This document shows, piece by piece, positions 1 through 9,738 of a DNA stretch of 24,494 nucleotides (within the stretch, counting starts at the first letter, position 1; every line of letters starts with the position of its first letter). Source of the DNA: Fragilaria radians (lineage: Eukaryota > Bacillariophyta > Fragilariophyceae > Fragilariales > Fragilariaceae); contig CAAAJI010000020.1 of NCBI GenBank assembly GCA_900642245.1, forward strand, positions 222,198 to 246,691. Reading direction: 5' to 3'. The position numbers were made by a program, and so were the translations under genes. The notes beneath the pieces were generated by a model, which had not been told where the DNA came from, did no database searches, and was given only the letters and a program-made list of their open reading frames with translations.

Positions 1-880
1 TTAATGTTATAGTAAGGTTAAAGAGTATTGTCTTACCTCTGTACTCTAATATAGTACATGTAGTTACAGGACAGAATTGATAGGAATATATGGAATGTGT
101 TACTGTGGCTGGAAAACAAATAAATTAGCAATATTCTTGTGATAATCAAGCAGTGATTAAAGCACTACAAGGGTTGATGTTTGCCGGAGAAGTAAACTCG
201 CACCACCAAAATGGTGTTTCTGAGCGACGCATTTGAACTCTAACAAGAAAAGAGATGACTAGAATAATGTTGATTCATGCGCAAGCAAGTGATGCATCAA
301 CAATACAACAGCATAACGACAACAAAAATGCAAAATCCAATCGACGTATTCATAAGTACAAAGGTTTTTTGGTAGATAATCAAAGCATTTGAATCATTTT
401 GGTTGTCCTCTATATGTTTGCTCTGTGATGATTTGCAAGCAAGACAGCCATTCCACAAGTGGGAAGCAAAAGCAGGGATTTATTTACCTGGGATAATTAT
501 CTGCCCACATCATGCAACAAATACAACGCTGGTGCTAGAAAGAGAAACGGGACTTTTAAGCCGCAATTTCATGTCACCATTGAATCATCTTTTGACCGTC
601 AACGACAAAAGTAACATTAAAGTAAGTCATTGGGGCAAGTAAAACCTGGATTTGTACCTCAGAGGAAGTCAAAATTCCAATTGAATGAGTCCAGGAAAAC
701 AATAGGAATGCGTTTAACAGTGTTAAAACCTACGGTTGATGAAAAAACAGGAACTTAAATTCAAATGACCTTTCAAGGACATACGTTAAATTATGGCAAG
801 TAAAGCTGGATTTGTGTACCTCAGAGGGAGTCAAAATTCCAATTGAATACGTCCAGTAATTAAAATATTAAGCCAAAACG
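1..880 (+). mobile_element. Decayed Ty1/copia retrotransposon fragment (integrase and following linker)
   Basis: A retroelement integrase can be read from about base 139 in one frame: a YSCDNQ stretch (place of the catalytic HxDNG Asp), then NSHHQNGVSERRI, the family's HHQNG.AER block carrying the catalytic Glu, then TLTRKEMTRIMLIHA after one stop. A second part follows after frameshifts: FGCPLYV around 395-415, then DDLQARQPFHKWEAKAGIYL and LVLERETGLLSRNF, which match the integrase C-terminal stretch (FGCP.YVL..DLQ....PKWEP....G.YLG....H...V.LVLN..TG..SPQFHV) of copia elements. Stops and frameshifts show it is dead. Gag, protease and the left end lie outside the window or are lost, and no reverse transcriptase is seen to the right. 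The right boundary is approximate. Confidence 0.82.
634..856 (+). repeat. Pair of direct repeats of about 61 bp in the copia relic
   Basis: Bases 634-694 and 795-856 are near-identical copies separated by 100 bp. Both begin ggcaagtaaa, share a core around tcaaaattccaattgaat and end gtccag; they differ by a few substitutions and a 2-base length change near gtacctcag. Each copy encodes a TSE-(E/G)-VKIPIE-like peptide, so this is probably a local duplication in the linker downstream of integrase. Confidence 0.85.
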
Positions 881-2844
881 ATGAAAGAAAAAGATGGTCA
901 ACTGTCTCTAGATTGAGCATGATACAGAGAGAAGTGGAGGACCAATACAGCAATAGGAACTTCACTGTCATCTACAAATCTCATGCACCTGGTGGCATAT
1001 CATACTATTTTTTATTTCATTACCTGGAAAATGCGACATAAATTTGCGGCAAAACGGGTGCAATAAAGAACACAATGTTATGACTGAGAACGAGGAAAGG
1101 AATTCTGTAGAATGAAACCTACTGAATGGTTGCTTCATGGAACTTGGTTATTATTATCATCAAATTGGTACACCAAATTACGCGCAGGTATTTGTGCAAT
1201 CAGCTATTGAAAAGACTCTATATATGAAGATAACGGCGGGAATGACCCTGGACGACGGATCAGACACTCAATAATATGTCCCACACATACATATAGAAAT
1301 ACATATGGGCAGGAACAAGTCGGGTGAGTATGGAATAAGTTCCCAATAAATGGAGAGGATGAATATTGAAAATAACATTGAGATTTTTTTAATGAAAAGA
1401 CACACAAAGTGTCTAGTGTTAAGACAGAAGAGGGGGTAATTGTATGAATCAATTGAGTTAAGTCTTCAGGAACAAGTGAGAATAATAAATAATAAATTGG
1501 ATCAATATGAGCAAAGCTGTTATGAGAGAAAAATACATCAGATACTGCGCAACTTTTGGACTAAAACGATCGAGAGAATGATGAGTGAAGAATCCATCTC
1601 CTCTGAATACCAAGAATGTTATTAAAAATGCTCTAGTATGAATTAATAATGTAATGAGTCCAATTGAGAGGCCGCTACTTTGAACAGCCCGTCAAATAAA
1701 GTATCTTAATAGACCAACAAGTCTTATACCTCGAGCAACATCAAGTTTGCATGCTTTCAAAGCATCAAAAAGCCTTTAACAAAATAAAGAGGTCAGAAGA
1801 TTAGAAGCAGCCTTTTCATACTTCTAATCATCATGTATTATTGTGTGCAGTTACAATACCGGATTAAACGGCTATTAAAGTGTATCGTTGGAACTTGTAT
1901 AAGACTCATAAGAAATATTCAAGTTTAAGAAGAGAGAGCTGTTTTTCGATAGCGTCACATTAATTTATTGAAGAATATGGAGTGACAGTGCACCCTCCGA
2001 GGGAGCAAAAACTGTGTTGATAATCTAGCCTTAACATTAATGACCTAAGGATTTAAGGTGAAACATTGATGTCGCTTCAAGTGTCGCATACAAGAAAGAA
2101 AGATTAATGTTGCATTGAGTTGCTTCAAACACGTTTTTTCACTTTTATTCTAATCAAAGGTGTTAAGAATCAGGGATATCACTTTTGAATTTTACAAGAA
2201 AGAAGGAGCTAAGAAGGCAAAAGAGGAACACATGTTGAGGATATCCCTTGGTAAGCTCACAGTCATTCAGCTAGATGAAGAACTCAAAGAGAAAACAGGC
2301 AAAATGAACTTGCACACACGGAATTGATACGTTCATTAAGCATAGCGGTACTGGTAGATTTGGTGGTAAACATGGAAACAAGTGATAAAGGAAAGTGAAT
2401 ACGGAGTTCTTTGCAAAGCAAGGTCCAAACAAATACTTGTGAGCGCCTCTCATAAAATGATCTTCATGAAAGTTTCATTCTTTTTGTTGAAGGATGTCTT
2501 TAATTTCTTCCTATATTTAAGATTGTTTCCTGTTAAAGCTCATTGGATTTTTCCTGCCATATTTCAATTACAGTTTTAATCAGTTTTCCTAACAATTCTG
2601 TTGAGCACCTTACATCACTAACTTTGAAGAGCTCGTCTTCGTACGCCGATAACAAAAATACTAAAACAGCGAAACCTTCATTGAGAGAAACGTGAAGTAA
2701 CTTCAAATCTAATTGTCTAACAACAGCTAAATCACGATCTCTAGAGCAGTATTTAAAGTAGTATGTTGGAAGTCAGGAATTGGGATTAAAAACTTCGAGA
2801 AACTCTTTCAATTCTGAAATGAAAAAATCTTCTTTCTAGTTCCA
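881..2844. other. AT-rich stretch with no recognisable gene
   Basis: About 2 kb of AT-rich sequence. The longest open stretches (for example 1440-1625 and 2382-2579 on +, 1204-1452 on -) are 60-82 codons with no family resemblance and no supporting splice or start context. It probably represents old transposon debris continuing from the copia relic, but I could not identify reverse transcriptase or RNase H motifs here. Confidence 0.5.
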
Positions 2845-4278
2845 TCATGCTTGCAAAATAGACCTAAGTTTGAGTTTCATGGATGCTGATAGTTTGGTAC
2901 CTTTCTTTTGTCCTCTTGTCCATTTCTGTAAAAAAGTACACAAGATTTGCATTTCGTCTTGGGAGAGTAATTTGTTCAATGCCAATAGTAAAGAGAAATC
3001 GCAGAGTTGAATCAATAATGCTGAGTCATCTTCCATGGCTTGTAGTAAAGACTTTTTTGTTTTGATTGTCAACATAGCACCACTCTTATCGAGTTTTTTG
3101 GATGAAGTCCCAGCGTATATTCCTTGATGGCTTAGTAGGGCTGTGTTGATAAGGCATAATACCGTGTCAAGAGTATTAGTTTCTCTGCCATCTACACTTA
3201 TGGGATGTTTCGTAGATACTATGCGTCCTTTTTCGTCTAGGAGTAACCCCTCGGAGACCATTTGCACTGTAACATCTGAGATTTGAAACGCTTCAGTAGA
3301 CCCGTTAGTAGCATCCATAGCAAGAGTTACAAATTTGGAACCTTCATGAGTTGCTTTCATTTGTTCTATCTGTAATTTAGAGCCTGCCTTGACATCGGGA
3401 GCCCATACTGGAAGACCATCTTCATCGTGTCGACTTTCGGAGTATGTAAAAATCCAGCCTAAAGGCCTTAGTCCCAAATAACTAGCAACTAATAAAGCAT
3501 CAGTGGTTGAATCTTGAGTCCGAGACAATGCTTCCGCATCATAAGTTTGAGTAGGCTGTTGTGCAGGCTCCCAAATAGCATGGATTCTTGCAACATCGCA
3601 ATAGTCGAGTGAGGATGGTGTCGTTGAAAGAGATGTTCTAGCTTTTATTGGCTTGAGGTCAAGTCTCTCTCTTTGAATATTTCCAAACAAAATTCCCACT
3701 CTGGGGCCATTGATTTGGCAGCTCAAATGAAATCGTTCCGCCGATTGTGAACAAATGTAAACTCTTTGTATGCGTCCTTTGGCTTGCGGTTCTACAACGT
3801 GCAACGAAGATTGTAAATTAGCGATATCACCAAAAGATGACTTTCCATTTATTCGTTGACGAGCTCGAGCTCTTATAGCAGACGGAAGGTTTTTGGCAAG
3901 ATCTGGGAAGGGCTGAAAGGTTTCCTCTGGCAATGAAAAGCTTGGCTTGGTATTGTCACGTGGTACTAGACGTTGTATCGCGATCATAGTACCGTTTTTG
4001 ACTCCAAGTTCTGAAACCGATTTCGATTGATCTTTCACAACAATATTATCAATCAAAATGTTTGAGTCTTTGGATTGTCGAAATGGTTGGATAAGATTTT
4101 TCAAGGAAATGTCGTCAGGAATGATGTGAACCTTCTCCATTGAACCATCTTCGCGACGAATACGAAGTAACACAGTGTTTTTTATAGAATTTTCATTCAA
4201 AGCAAAAGTATTTTTAGTATGGATTAGAAGCAATGGAATGATGAAAAAAGGAGAAAGATGGAATGAAACCAGCATCAT
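2845..4278 (-). CDS. Npl4-like protein with N-terminal signal peptide, probable SELMA component (sNpl4)
   Basis: A single-exon protein of 477 residues. Residues 1-26 are a hydrophobic signal sequence (FFIIPLLLIH core, then KNTFA). Residues 34-104 resemble the ubiquitin-like domain of Npl4, ending GVKNGTMIAIQ. Residues 173-345 match the Npl4 MPN-like core: QSAERF, RVGILFG, RIHAIWEPAQQ, LGLRPLGWIF, GSKFVTLAM and FQISDVTVQM correspond in order to human NPLOC4 blocks. Residues 370-450 match the C-terminal domain (LCDFSLLLAL). Npl4 is normally cytosolic and works with Ufd1 as a Cdc48 cofactor. A signal peptide on it makes sense if it acts in the periplastidal compartment, as part of the symbiont-specific ERAD-like machinery that threads preproteins through the second outermost plastid membrane. 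No Cys occurs before residue 176, so the usual Npl4 zinc fingers are absent, and there is no C-terminal NZF. It is divergent from the IGPS-PRAI gene. Npl4 homology is strong; the compartment is inferred. Confidence 0.88.
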   Translation of the reverse strand: MMLVSFHLSPFFIIPLLLIHTKNTFALNENSIKNTVLLRIRREDGSMEKVHIIPDDISLKNLIQPFRQSKDSNILIDNIVVKDQSKSVSELGVKNGTMIAIQRLVPRDNTKPSFSLPEETFQPFPDLAKNLPSAIRARARQRINGKSSFGDIANLQSSLHVVEPQAKGRIQRVYICSQSAERFHLSCQINGPRVGILFGNIQRERLDLKPIKARTSLSTTPSSLDYCDVARIHAIWEPAQQPTQTYDAEALSRTQDSTTDALLVASYLGLRPLGWIFTYSESRHDEDGLPVWAPDVKAGSKLQIEQMKATHEGSKFVTLAMDATNGSTEAFQISDVTVQMVSEGLLLDEKGRIVSTKHPISVDGRETNTLDTVLCLINTALLSHQGIYAGTSSKKLDKSGAMLTIKTKKSLLQAMEDDSALLIQLCDFSLLLALNKLLSQDEMQILCTFLQKWTRGQKKGTKLSASMKLKLRSILQA

Positions 4279-4439
4279 GATTTGGAATGGATATTTTAGA
4301 TTAAAATTTATTCAATGTGTGTACTGTGATAAGGTAATGTCACAACGAATCAACGGTGCGGTAAGGAATATTCCACGTTTCAATTGAAATAGTAAAGGTT
4401 GGTAGTATTTACTCGCTTGAATATGTCTCTCCTACAAAA
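4279..4439. promoter_or_regulatory. Short divergent intergenic region (candidate bidirectional promoter)
   Basis: Only 161 bp separate the start codons of the Npl4-like gene (-) and the IGPS-PRAI gene (+), so both 5' UTRs and promoters must share it. It contains an imperfect dyad at 4325-4344 (TGTGA ... TCACA arms). The dyad resembles a bacterial CRP site, but in this nuclear context that is coincidental. No convincing TATA box is visible. Confidence 0.45.
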
Positions 4440-6496
4440 ATGTTTCTTTGGATTGTTGCATTGGCTTGGTCAATCCAAGTTCCTTCCACAGCCTTCATCA
4501 CGAACAGGTTGAGATATTCTGGTAAACAGAGTGAAAGCATCACCATGTCGTACACTTCTTTACATAAAGATAGTTTGTCCACAAACGGCTTACAACCACC
4601 TCAGTATTCAACAGATGAACTGAAAACGGCATTAAATTCACTTCTTGAGGGAAGCACAAAACCATCCCATGATGCTAGACACATATTTGGATATGGGGAA
4701 GTTGATCACACGTTAAGTACTTTACAAATAATTACCGCTACAGTTCTTTTGGATTACCAATCACGAATGGTAAGTTTAAGAGTTGTCACACTTTTTCTAA
4801 TTCCATTTACTACAGCCTTTACATTTTATTCTAATTCACAACATTTAACGATAAATATAAATAACAGCAAAACCCAACTGCACCATCACAGGAAAGCCTC
4901 TTAAATGAAGCTAATTCATTTGCGTCTAAATACGGACCGATTGTGAATCTCCAACATGTTATACAAGCTCAGTATCCTCGCATGGCTCTAGCAGCTGAAT
5001 TTAAGCGAGCATCTCCCAGCAAGGGAGCAATAGCTTTGGATTTGGATGCGGGTGAACAAGCGTTGCAATATGCCATGGCCGGTGCTAATATTATATCAGT
5101 ATTGACCGAAAAGAGATGGTTCCAGGGATCCTTAGAGGATTTGATTCAAGTCCGATTAAAAACTAACGAATTGCGTCCTGCGATTTTGCGTAAGGAATTT
5201 ATCGTCAATGAATACATGATCGCCGAGGCTGCTGCCAATGGAGCTGATACTGTACTCTTGATAGTTGCTGTCTTACCTCAACATCTTTTGGAAAGACTGA
5301 TTCAATTTTCTCGAACCCTGGGGATGGAACCATTAGTCGAAGTTCATGCAGATATTGAATTGGAGGTGGCGCTGCAAGCGGGAGCAAAAGTCATCGGTAT
5401 CAACAATCGAAATCTTCATACTTTTCAAATGGATTTGAGTACTACGGACCATGTGGCAGAGCTTATGGACCAACAAAGTAAAGAATATCGTCATGGGAAT
5501 CCAAATTCCTCATTTGTCCTCTGTTCCCTAAGTGGTATGTCCAGCGCTGCCGATGTGCATCGGTATAGAGAAACTGGAGTAGGAATGTGTTTGATTGGGG
5601 AATCCCTTATGCGATCCAATGATCCGCAACAGGCCATTCGTGACTTATGTCTAGACCCTCGTGAATTCGTTGACAACGAATTATCCGGCGTGGGAGGAGC
5701 GTATACGAAAGGGACGAAAATCGTTAAAGTCTGCGGAATTACGAATCCAGAAGATGCCTTGGTAGCTTGTCAAGCCGGAGCGAATCTTATTGGAGTCATA
5801 TTTGCACCGCGATCAAAGCGTTGCGTCACACCCCAGCAAGCCAAAGTAATCGTCGATACTGTTCGTACTTTTGGTGAACGTCGCTCCAATCTTTCCATCG
5901 ATTCTAAAGGTCAAAAAGAACCATTGACACATCTTGTATCCATGGCCCAAACTTTGGAACGGATTGCGGGAAAACGACCCTTAGTAGTTGGCGTGTTTCA
6001 AAATCAGGATTCTGACTTTATTCGGTGCATGGTTACGGACTGTGGGCTTGATATGGTACAATTACATGGGCAAGAGGGTATGGCTGCTTGTGCAAGCACA
6101 GGTGTACCGACAATCCGAGTTGTCGATGTCGAAGTGGATTCTGAAACAGGAACTGCTAGTAGTTCCACAGTCGAGAATATACTTCGTAGCCTAACAACAG
6201 ATCCTGCAGCTATTTTGCTCGATACCTCCATTCAAGGACAGCGAGAAGGAGGTGGCACGGGGATCACGTTTGATTGGAACATTGCGCGACAAGTTCAAGC
6301 AACTGGATTACCTGTCATAGTTGCCGGTGGGTTGAATCCAGACAATGTTAAGGATGCTATATACTCCGTTCAACCATGGGGTGTGGACGTGAGTTCCGGC
6401 GTTGAGCTTGGTCCAGGGAAGAAAGACCACGAAAAAGTAAAGAGTTTTCTTAGGAACGCTAAACAATCTGCTGTAGAAAGTGCCAAAGGGTTCTAA
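4440..6496 (+). CDS. Plastid-targeted indole-3-glycerol-phosphate synthase / phosphoribosylanthranilate isomerase fusion
   Basis: Two exons (4440-4769 and 4868-6496) joined in phase 0 give 652 residues. Residues 1-18 are a signal peptide ending at VPSTA|FITN, an ASAFAP-type site with Phe at +1, which predicts delivery to the plastid stroma. IGPS (TrpC) spans about 105-375: AEFKRASPSKG (Glu154, Lys156), SVLTE, LRKEFI (Lys219), LVEVH (Glu268), GINNRNL (Asn289) and LIGESLMR. The usual SESGI motif reads SLSGM, with Leu331 in the Glu place, as I recall also for fungal IGPS. PRAI (TrpF) spans about 394-640: KVCGIT (catalytic Cys399), VVGVFQN, MVQLHGQE, AILLDTS (catalytic Asp562) and GVDVSSGVE. The order is reversed relative to the pathway: PRAI isomerises phosphoribosylanthranilate to CdRP, and IGPS closes the indole ring. 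All the main catalytic residues except the SESGI Glu are present, so it should be active. Confidence 0.96.
4770..4867 (+). other. Spliceosomal intron of the IGPS-PRAI gene
   Basis: Donor GTAAGT follows the ATG codon for Met110 (exon 1 is exactly 110 codons). Acceptor ataacAG at 4867 restores the reading frame into QNPTAPSQ and the IGPS core; length 98 nt. The unspliced frame reads on to a stop at about 4904 and loses all homology. A second in-frame acceptor (catcacAG, ending 4891) would shorten the product by eight residues. Confidence 0.85.
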
Positions 6497-6556
6497 AGCC
6501 AAACATGTTCTAATACCAAGTAATAGTGCTTCAGTTTTACCCGCACTCTAGCTTAA

Positions 6557-7354
6557 TTAATATTCATCTTCTGTTTCTGGAACCAGATACGATCCTCCAA
6601 GAACCCGCAAAAGTTCTTGTTCTTGCTCGACACGTAGACACGTTCGAACTCCAAACGGTAAGCTCCAACCTTCTTGAATTGCCATCTGGAAAGCATCTCG
6701 AAGCTCTAAGTCGTAAAAATCACAAAGCTCCATGATGTTGTAATTGGAGTATCGATCATGCAAATCCGCGATATCTAAGGTATGGATGGCCTCCAAAATA
6801 GCAAATGCTTGTTCACCTGTCACCATGTCACCCAATCTTTCGTGTATGTTGATAGGTACTGGAACGCCCCATACGCATAGAACATCCGCCAGGTAACATA
6901 CAGGAACCGAATAGTCACGAGAGATTTCAGCCAAAGTACAGTCTCCCAAGAATCCAGGTTCTCTTTTCCCACGAACAGTTCCTCCCATAGCAAGTATTAA
7001 TTCCTCTTCATCTTCTGTATATATTTTTTGCGACAACGATGGTGACTTTGCATCGACTTTCTGATCCAACGAGATTTCCACTACGGAAGACACATTCTGG
7101 ACTCTACTTTTTGGACTTTGATCCATGTACTCTTGTGACAGTATACGCCGTTGAAATGCAACTTCACGATCAGGAAGCCAATCATTTTCATCATCGTCTT
7201 CATCATCATCGAAATGCAATTCGCCGTCGTACCAGTCGACCAGTTCTGGATCATCCGACAAAGTTGAAAATAGGTGGTGGTTTGGAGTGGGTACGAATGA
7301 TAATGGTTGTAAGCCATTGCAACCTGAGATGGCGAGAAAAAGGAAACGCTTCAT
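6557..7354 (-). CDS. Hypothetical protein with plastid-type presequence and acidic linker
   Basis: 265 residues, single exon, function not recognised. The N-terminus (MKRFLFLAISGC) is a short hydrophobic signal followed by LQPLS|FVPTP at residues 15-24, an ASAFAP-like site with Phe20 at +1, so import into the complex plastid is likely. Residues 49-58 are almost purely acidic (DDDEDDDEND). The conserved-looking part is residues 137-254: GDCTLAEISRDYSVPVCYL, WGVPVPINIHERLGDMVTG, EQAFAILEAIHTLDIADL and GWSLPFGVRTCLRVEQE. It is rich in short helices and could hold helix-turn-helix-like units, but no DNA-binding family can be named. The stop codon lies 60 bp from the IGPS-PRAI stop (tail to tail), leaving almost no 3' UTR space. 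I recall similar proteins in diatoms but cannot verify that here. Confidence 0.8.
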   Translation of the reverse strand: MKRFLFLAISGCNGLQPLSFVPTPNHHLFSTLSDDPELVDWYDGELHFDDDEDDDENDWLPDREVAFQRRILSQEYMDQSPKSRVQNVSSVVEISLDQKVDAKSPSLSQKIYTEDEEELILAMGGTVRGKREPGFLGDCTLAEISRDYSVPVCYLADVLCVWGVPVPINIHERLGDMVTGEQAFAILEAIHTLDIADLHDRYSNYNIMELCDFYDLELRDAFQMAIQEGWSLPFGVRTCLRVEQEQELLRVLGGSYLVPETEDEY

Positions 7355-9738
7355 TTCTTTTTGACTTCGGATTCAAAATGTGTTGCGAACTCTTTCTCTG
7401 GCCAATTAAAAGCACGCATCAATTTGTCAAAATATCTCCAACCATTGATTGTTTCATCGATGTAAAAAAAACTCAAGAAGTGATGAGCGCATTTGGCAAA
7501 GCTAATTAGTTTACAGAAAAAGATGAAAGCAATTAGAAAGATATGATAAATCACCACCAATGTAGAGAAGATACCTTGTAAGAGGCAAAACACAGTTACG
7601 CATTAGTATCTACTTGGTAAAGTTATGGAGTCTTCAGTTTCCAATAACCAATTTTGCACGTTCTTCAACAAATGCTGCTGTAAACTACATTATGCTACAT
7701 ACAAAGGTGCCAAAAACGGTCTACCCCACTTGAAATATAAAATTGTCATTATTAGAATTAGATAACTAACTTTTCCATCCGCTCGCCCAATTGACTTATT
7801 TCTTGCAAAATTTTGGCACAATGATTTAGGCATTTTATGACATACACATTAGCATGTTAAGATCAGCAATAATTATATGGAAGGGATGGACTGTCTTGAA
7901 TACAATTTTATGCTAGTGATTTTTGAAAGCGATGGTGAAATCGGTTGTTACCTAGGATTTTTCTATAATAGGTAACTTGTTCCTCAGTGCCAATCAAGTT
8001 TCATCAATGCTCAACCTGGAATAAGCTGTATTGAAAATGAAAACTTGAAATTCTTTCCTCAGAGAATGCAGAATAAAGATGAATCAGAGTCATTATGGTC
8101 GGAGCCCTTGTCTGTTAATCCAATACCTCAAGTTTTTGCCTCATCTGCAAAGAATTTGTCCTTGAGGCAAATCCTCTAATAGGTGACAGGATTCGTCCGA
8201 CTCTTACATTCATGATTTTTTATGAAAAGTAGGTCAATAGCACTCTTTCAGGAACATCATCTCTCTTAGTCTTATTAACCTTGTCACGAAAGCGAAATCA
8301 CTCTTTACATTTTTTAATGACTATCGAAAGAAAAGGAAGCGTGCGTTTCTTTCTGATGAAATAGAATCACTCCAACAGTTAGATTTAATGAGGGATTAAA
8401 CGAAGTACCCTAGTAAAGGAATTAATAAGTATTAGGTAGTTTTTCTTGCCTGAGGCTCTTCGCAAAAGAAGGGAAATGATGAATTCGTTTCAATGTTCTA
8501 ACCTAAGCTAATGAGACGTCTGCTGACGTACTAGCCTCTTTGCTGGACATGTGTTATAGGGTTATCAATGTTTGTATCCATTTGACTTGATTATTAAGGT
8601 TTAAGTGACAGATGGGGTGTCAGTGACAGCACTATTTTGGTCCAGGTAGAATGTACTCATTTTTCGAGTGCTGGTGGTGAACTATGGAATATCTAATTTT
8701 CAATATCAAGTGGGAAAATACAATGAGTAGTATCATTGTTGCTATGTGGAAAACCTGGTTAGACACCAAAACAGAGTATTAGACAATAACACAAGATGCA
8801 GCATCTGTCATAAGCTAAGCAACGTCATAAATAACATTGTGTAACAGCCCTTTGATTCTTATTTGAAGCTACCGAGATATCAGGTGTCAGACTGAGTGAC
8901 AATGTACAGGCAATTTATCAAACAAGTTATTGATGAAAAAGGCCCGAAGGTATGGATTAGGCATCATTGGATAGCCAGAGACAACAGTGAAGAGTTGCTG
9001 GCCTGAATTGGAGGGCTGGTACAAGTCCACTCTATAAGTCATGTAGCTGATTAGGATAGTTTAGGATAGCACGTTAAAAAAGATCAAGCCTTGTCTGGAT
9101 AAGCCTTTACCAGATTTTTATCTGCAACTTCAAGTCCTGAGATGATATGTTATTGCTGAGGATTTCTACTTCTGTGTTGGGTTAGAAAACACTTCTTTAT
9201 CACTTATTGCTCCAAGAAGTTAGGCAACCTCCAGCAACTATCTATTATTCACTGATACTCATGTAGTCATATATCTCTATGCGGTATAGTCAAAGTAAAC
9301 AAATGATAAAACTTACAGTGTTGATGCTGTGAACATGTTTATGGATTAGGGTGTAATGTCATGAGAAAGGATTTACATTTAACTTCTTTTAATAGTTGAT
9401 AGATGTGCTGATAGCTCTCGTACCAGTAAGAATTGGCTTTCAGAACCATGAATAATCCTCTAACAGCAAACAACCTGCATTCATAATTGCTGTGGATGCT
9501 TTCTTTGCAGGTATTAAAATAGAGCCCATTTATGACATGCATCCATCTTATCACATTATGACTTGATCTATTGGTGCGCCATCGCCATGACATGGATTTT
9601 ATTGCCATATATACTTCCGATTTTCAGATCCTGAAGACCATGATTGATTATCATCACTGCCGAGGTTAAACTGAGAGTAATACTGCTGAAGCTATTTATC
9701 AGTCATGCATTAATAGGATTAGTGACGAGATTATTTGA
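7355..9738. other. 2.4 kb intergenic region without a recognisable gene
   Basis: AT-rich, dense in stops on both strands. The only longer open stretch (9339-9608, -, 89 codons) resembles no family and lacks a credible start. A perfect 9-bp inverted repeat occurs at 8135-8171, and a tiny tandem duplication (ttaggatag) at about 9051-9070. I see no tRNA, LTR or transposase. Confidence 0.5.
8135..8171. repeat. Small inverted repeat / hairpin
   Basis: tttgcctca (8135-8143) and its exact reverse complement tgaggcaaa (8163-8171) flank a 19-base loop. It lies in non-coding DNA far from any gene end, and no role can be assigned. Confidence 0.5.

Noticed and set aside
4325..4344. TGTGA-N10-TCACA dyad as a CRP/cAMP operator
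   Set aside because: The setting is a eukaryotic nuclear genome with introns; bacterial CRP is not expected and the spacer is longer than the CRP consensus.
7039..7509. 156-codon open frame on + opposite the hypothetical gene
   Set aside because: It is the shadow of the minus-strand gene, whose presequence and ordered core are far more protein-like.
8880..8925. Minus-strand reading SDTPDIS, resembling a GDTPDIS block of diatom copia integrase
   Set aside because: Only seven residues match and neither flank continues the family pattern in any frame.
9339..9608. 89-codon open frame on the minus strand
   Set aside because: No family resemblance, no signal or domain, and stop-rich surroundings; likely chance.
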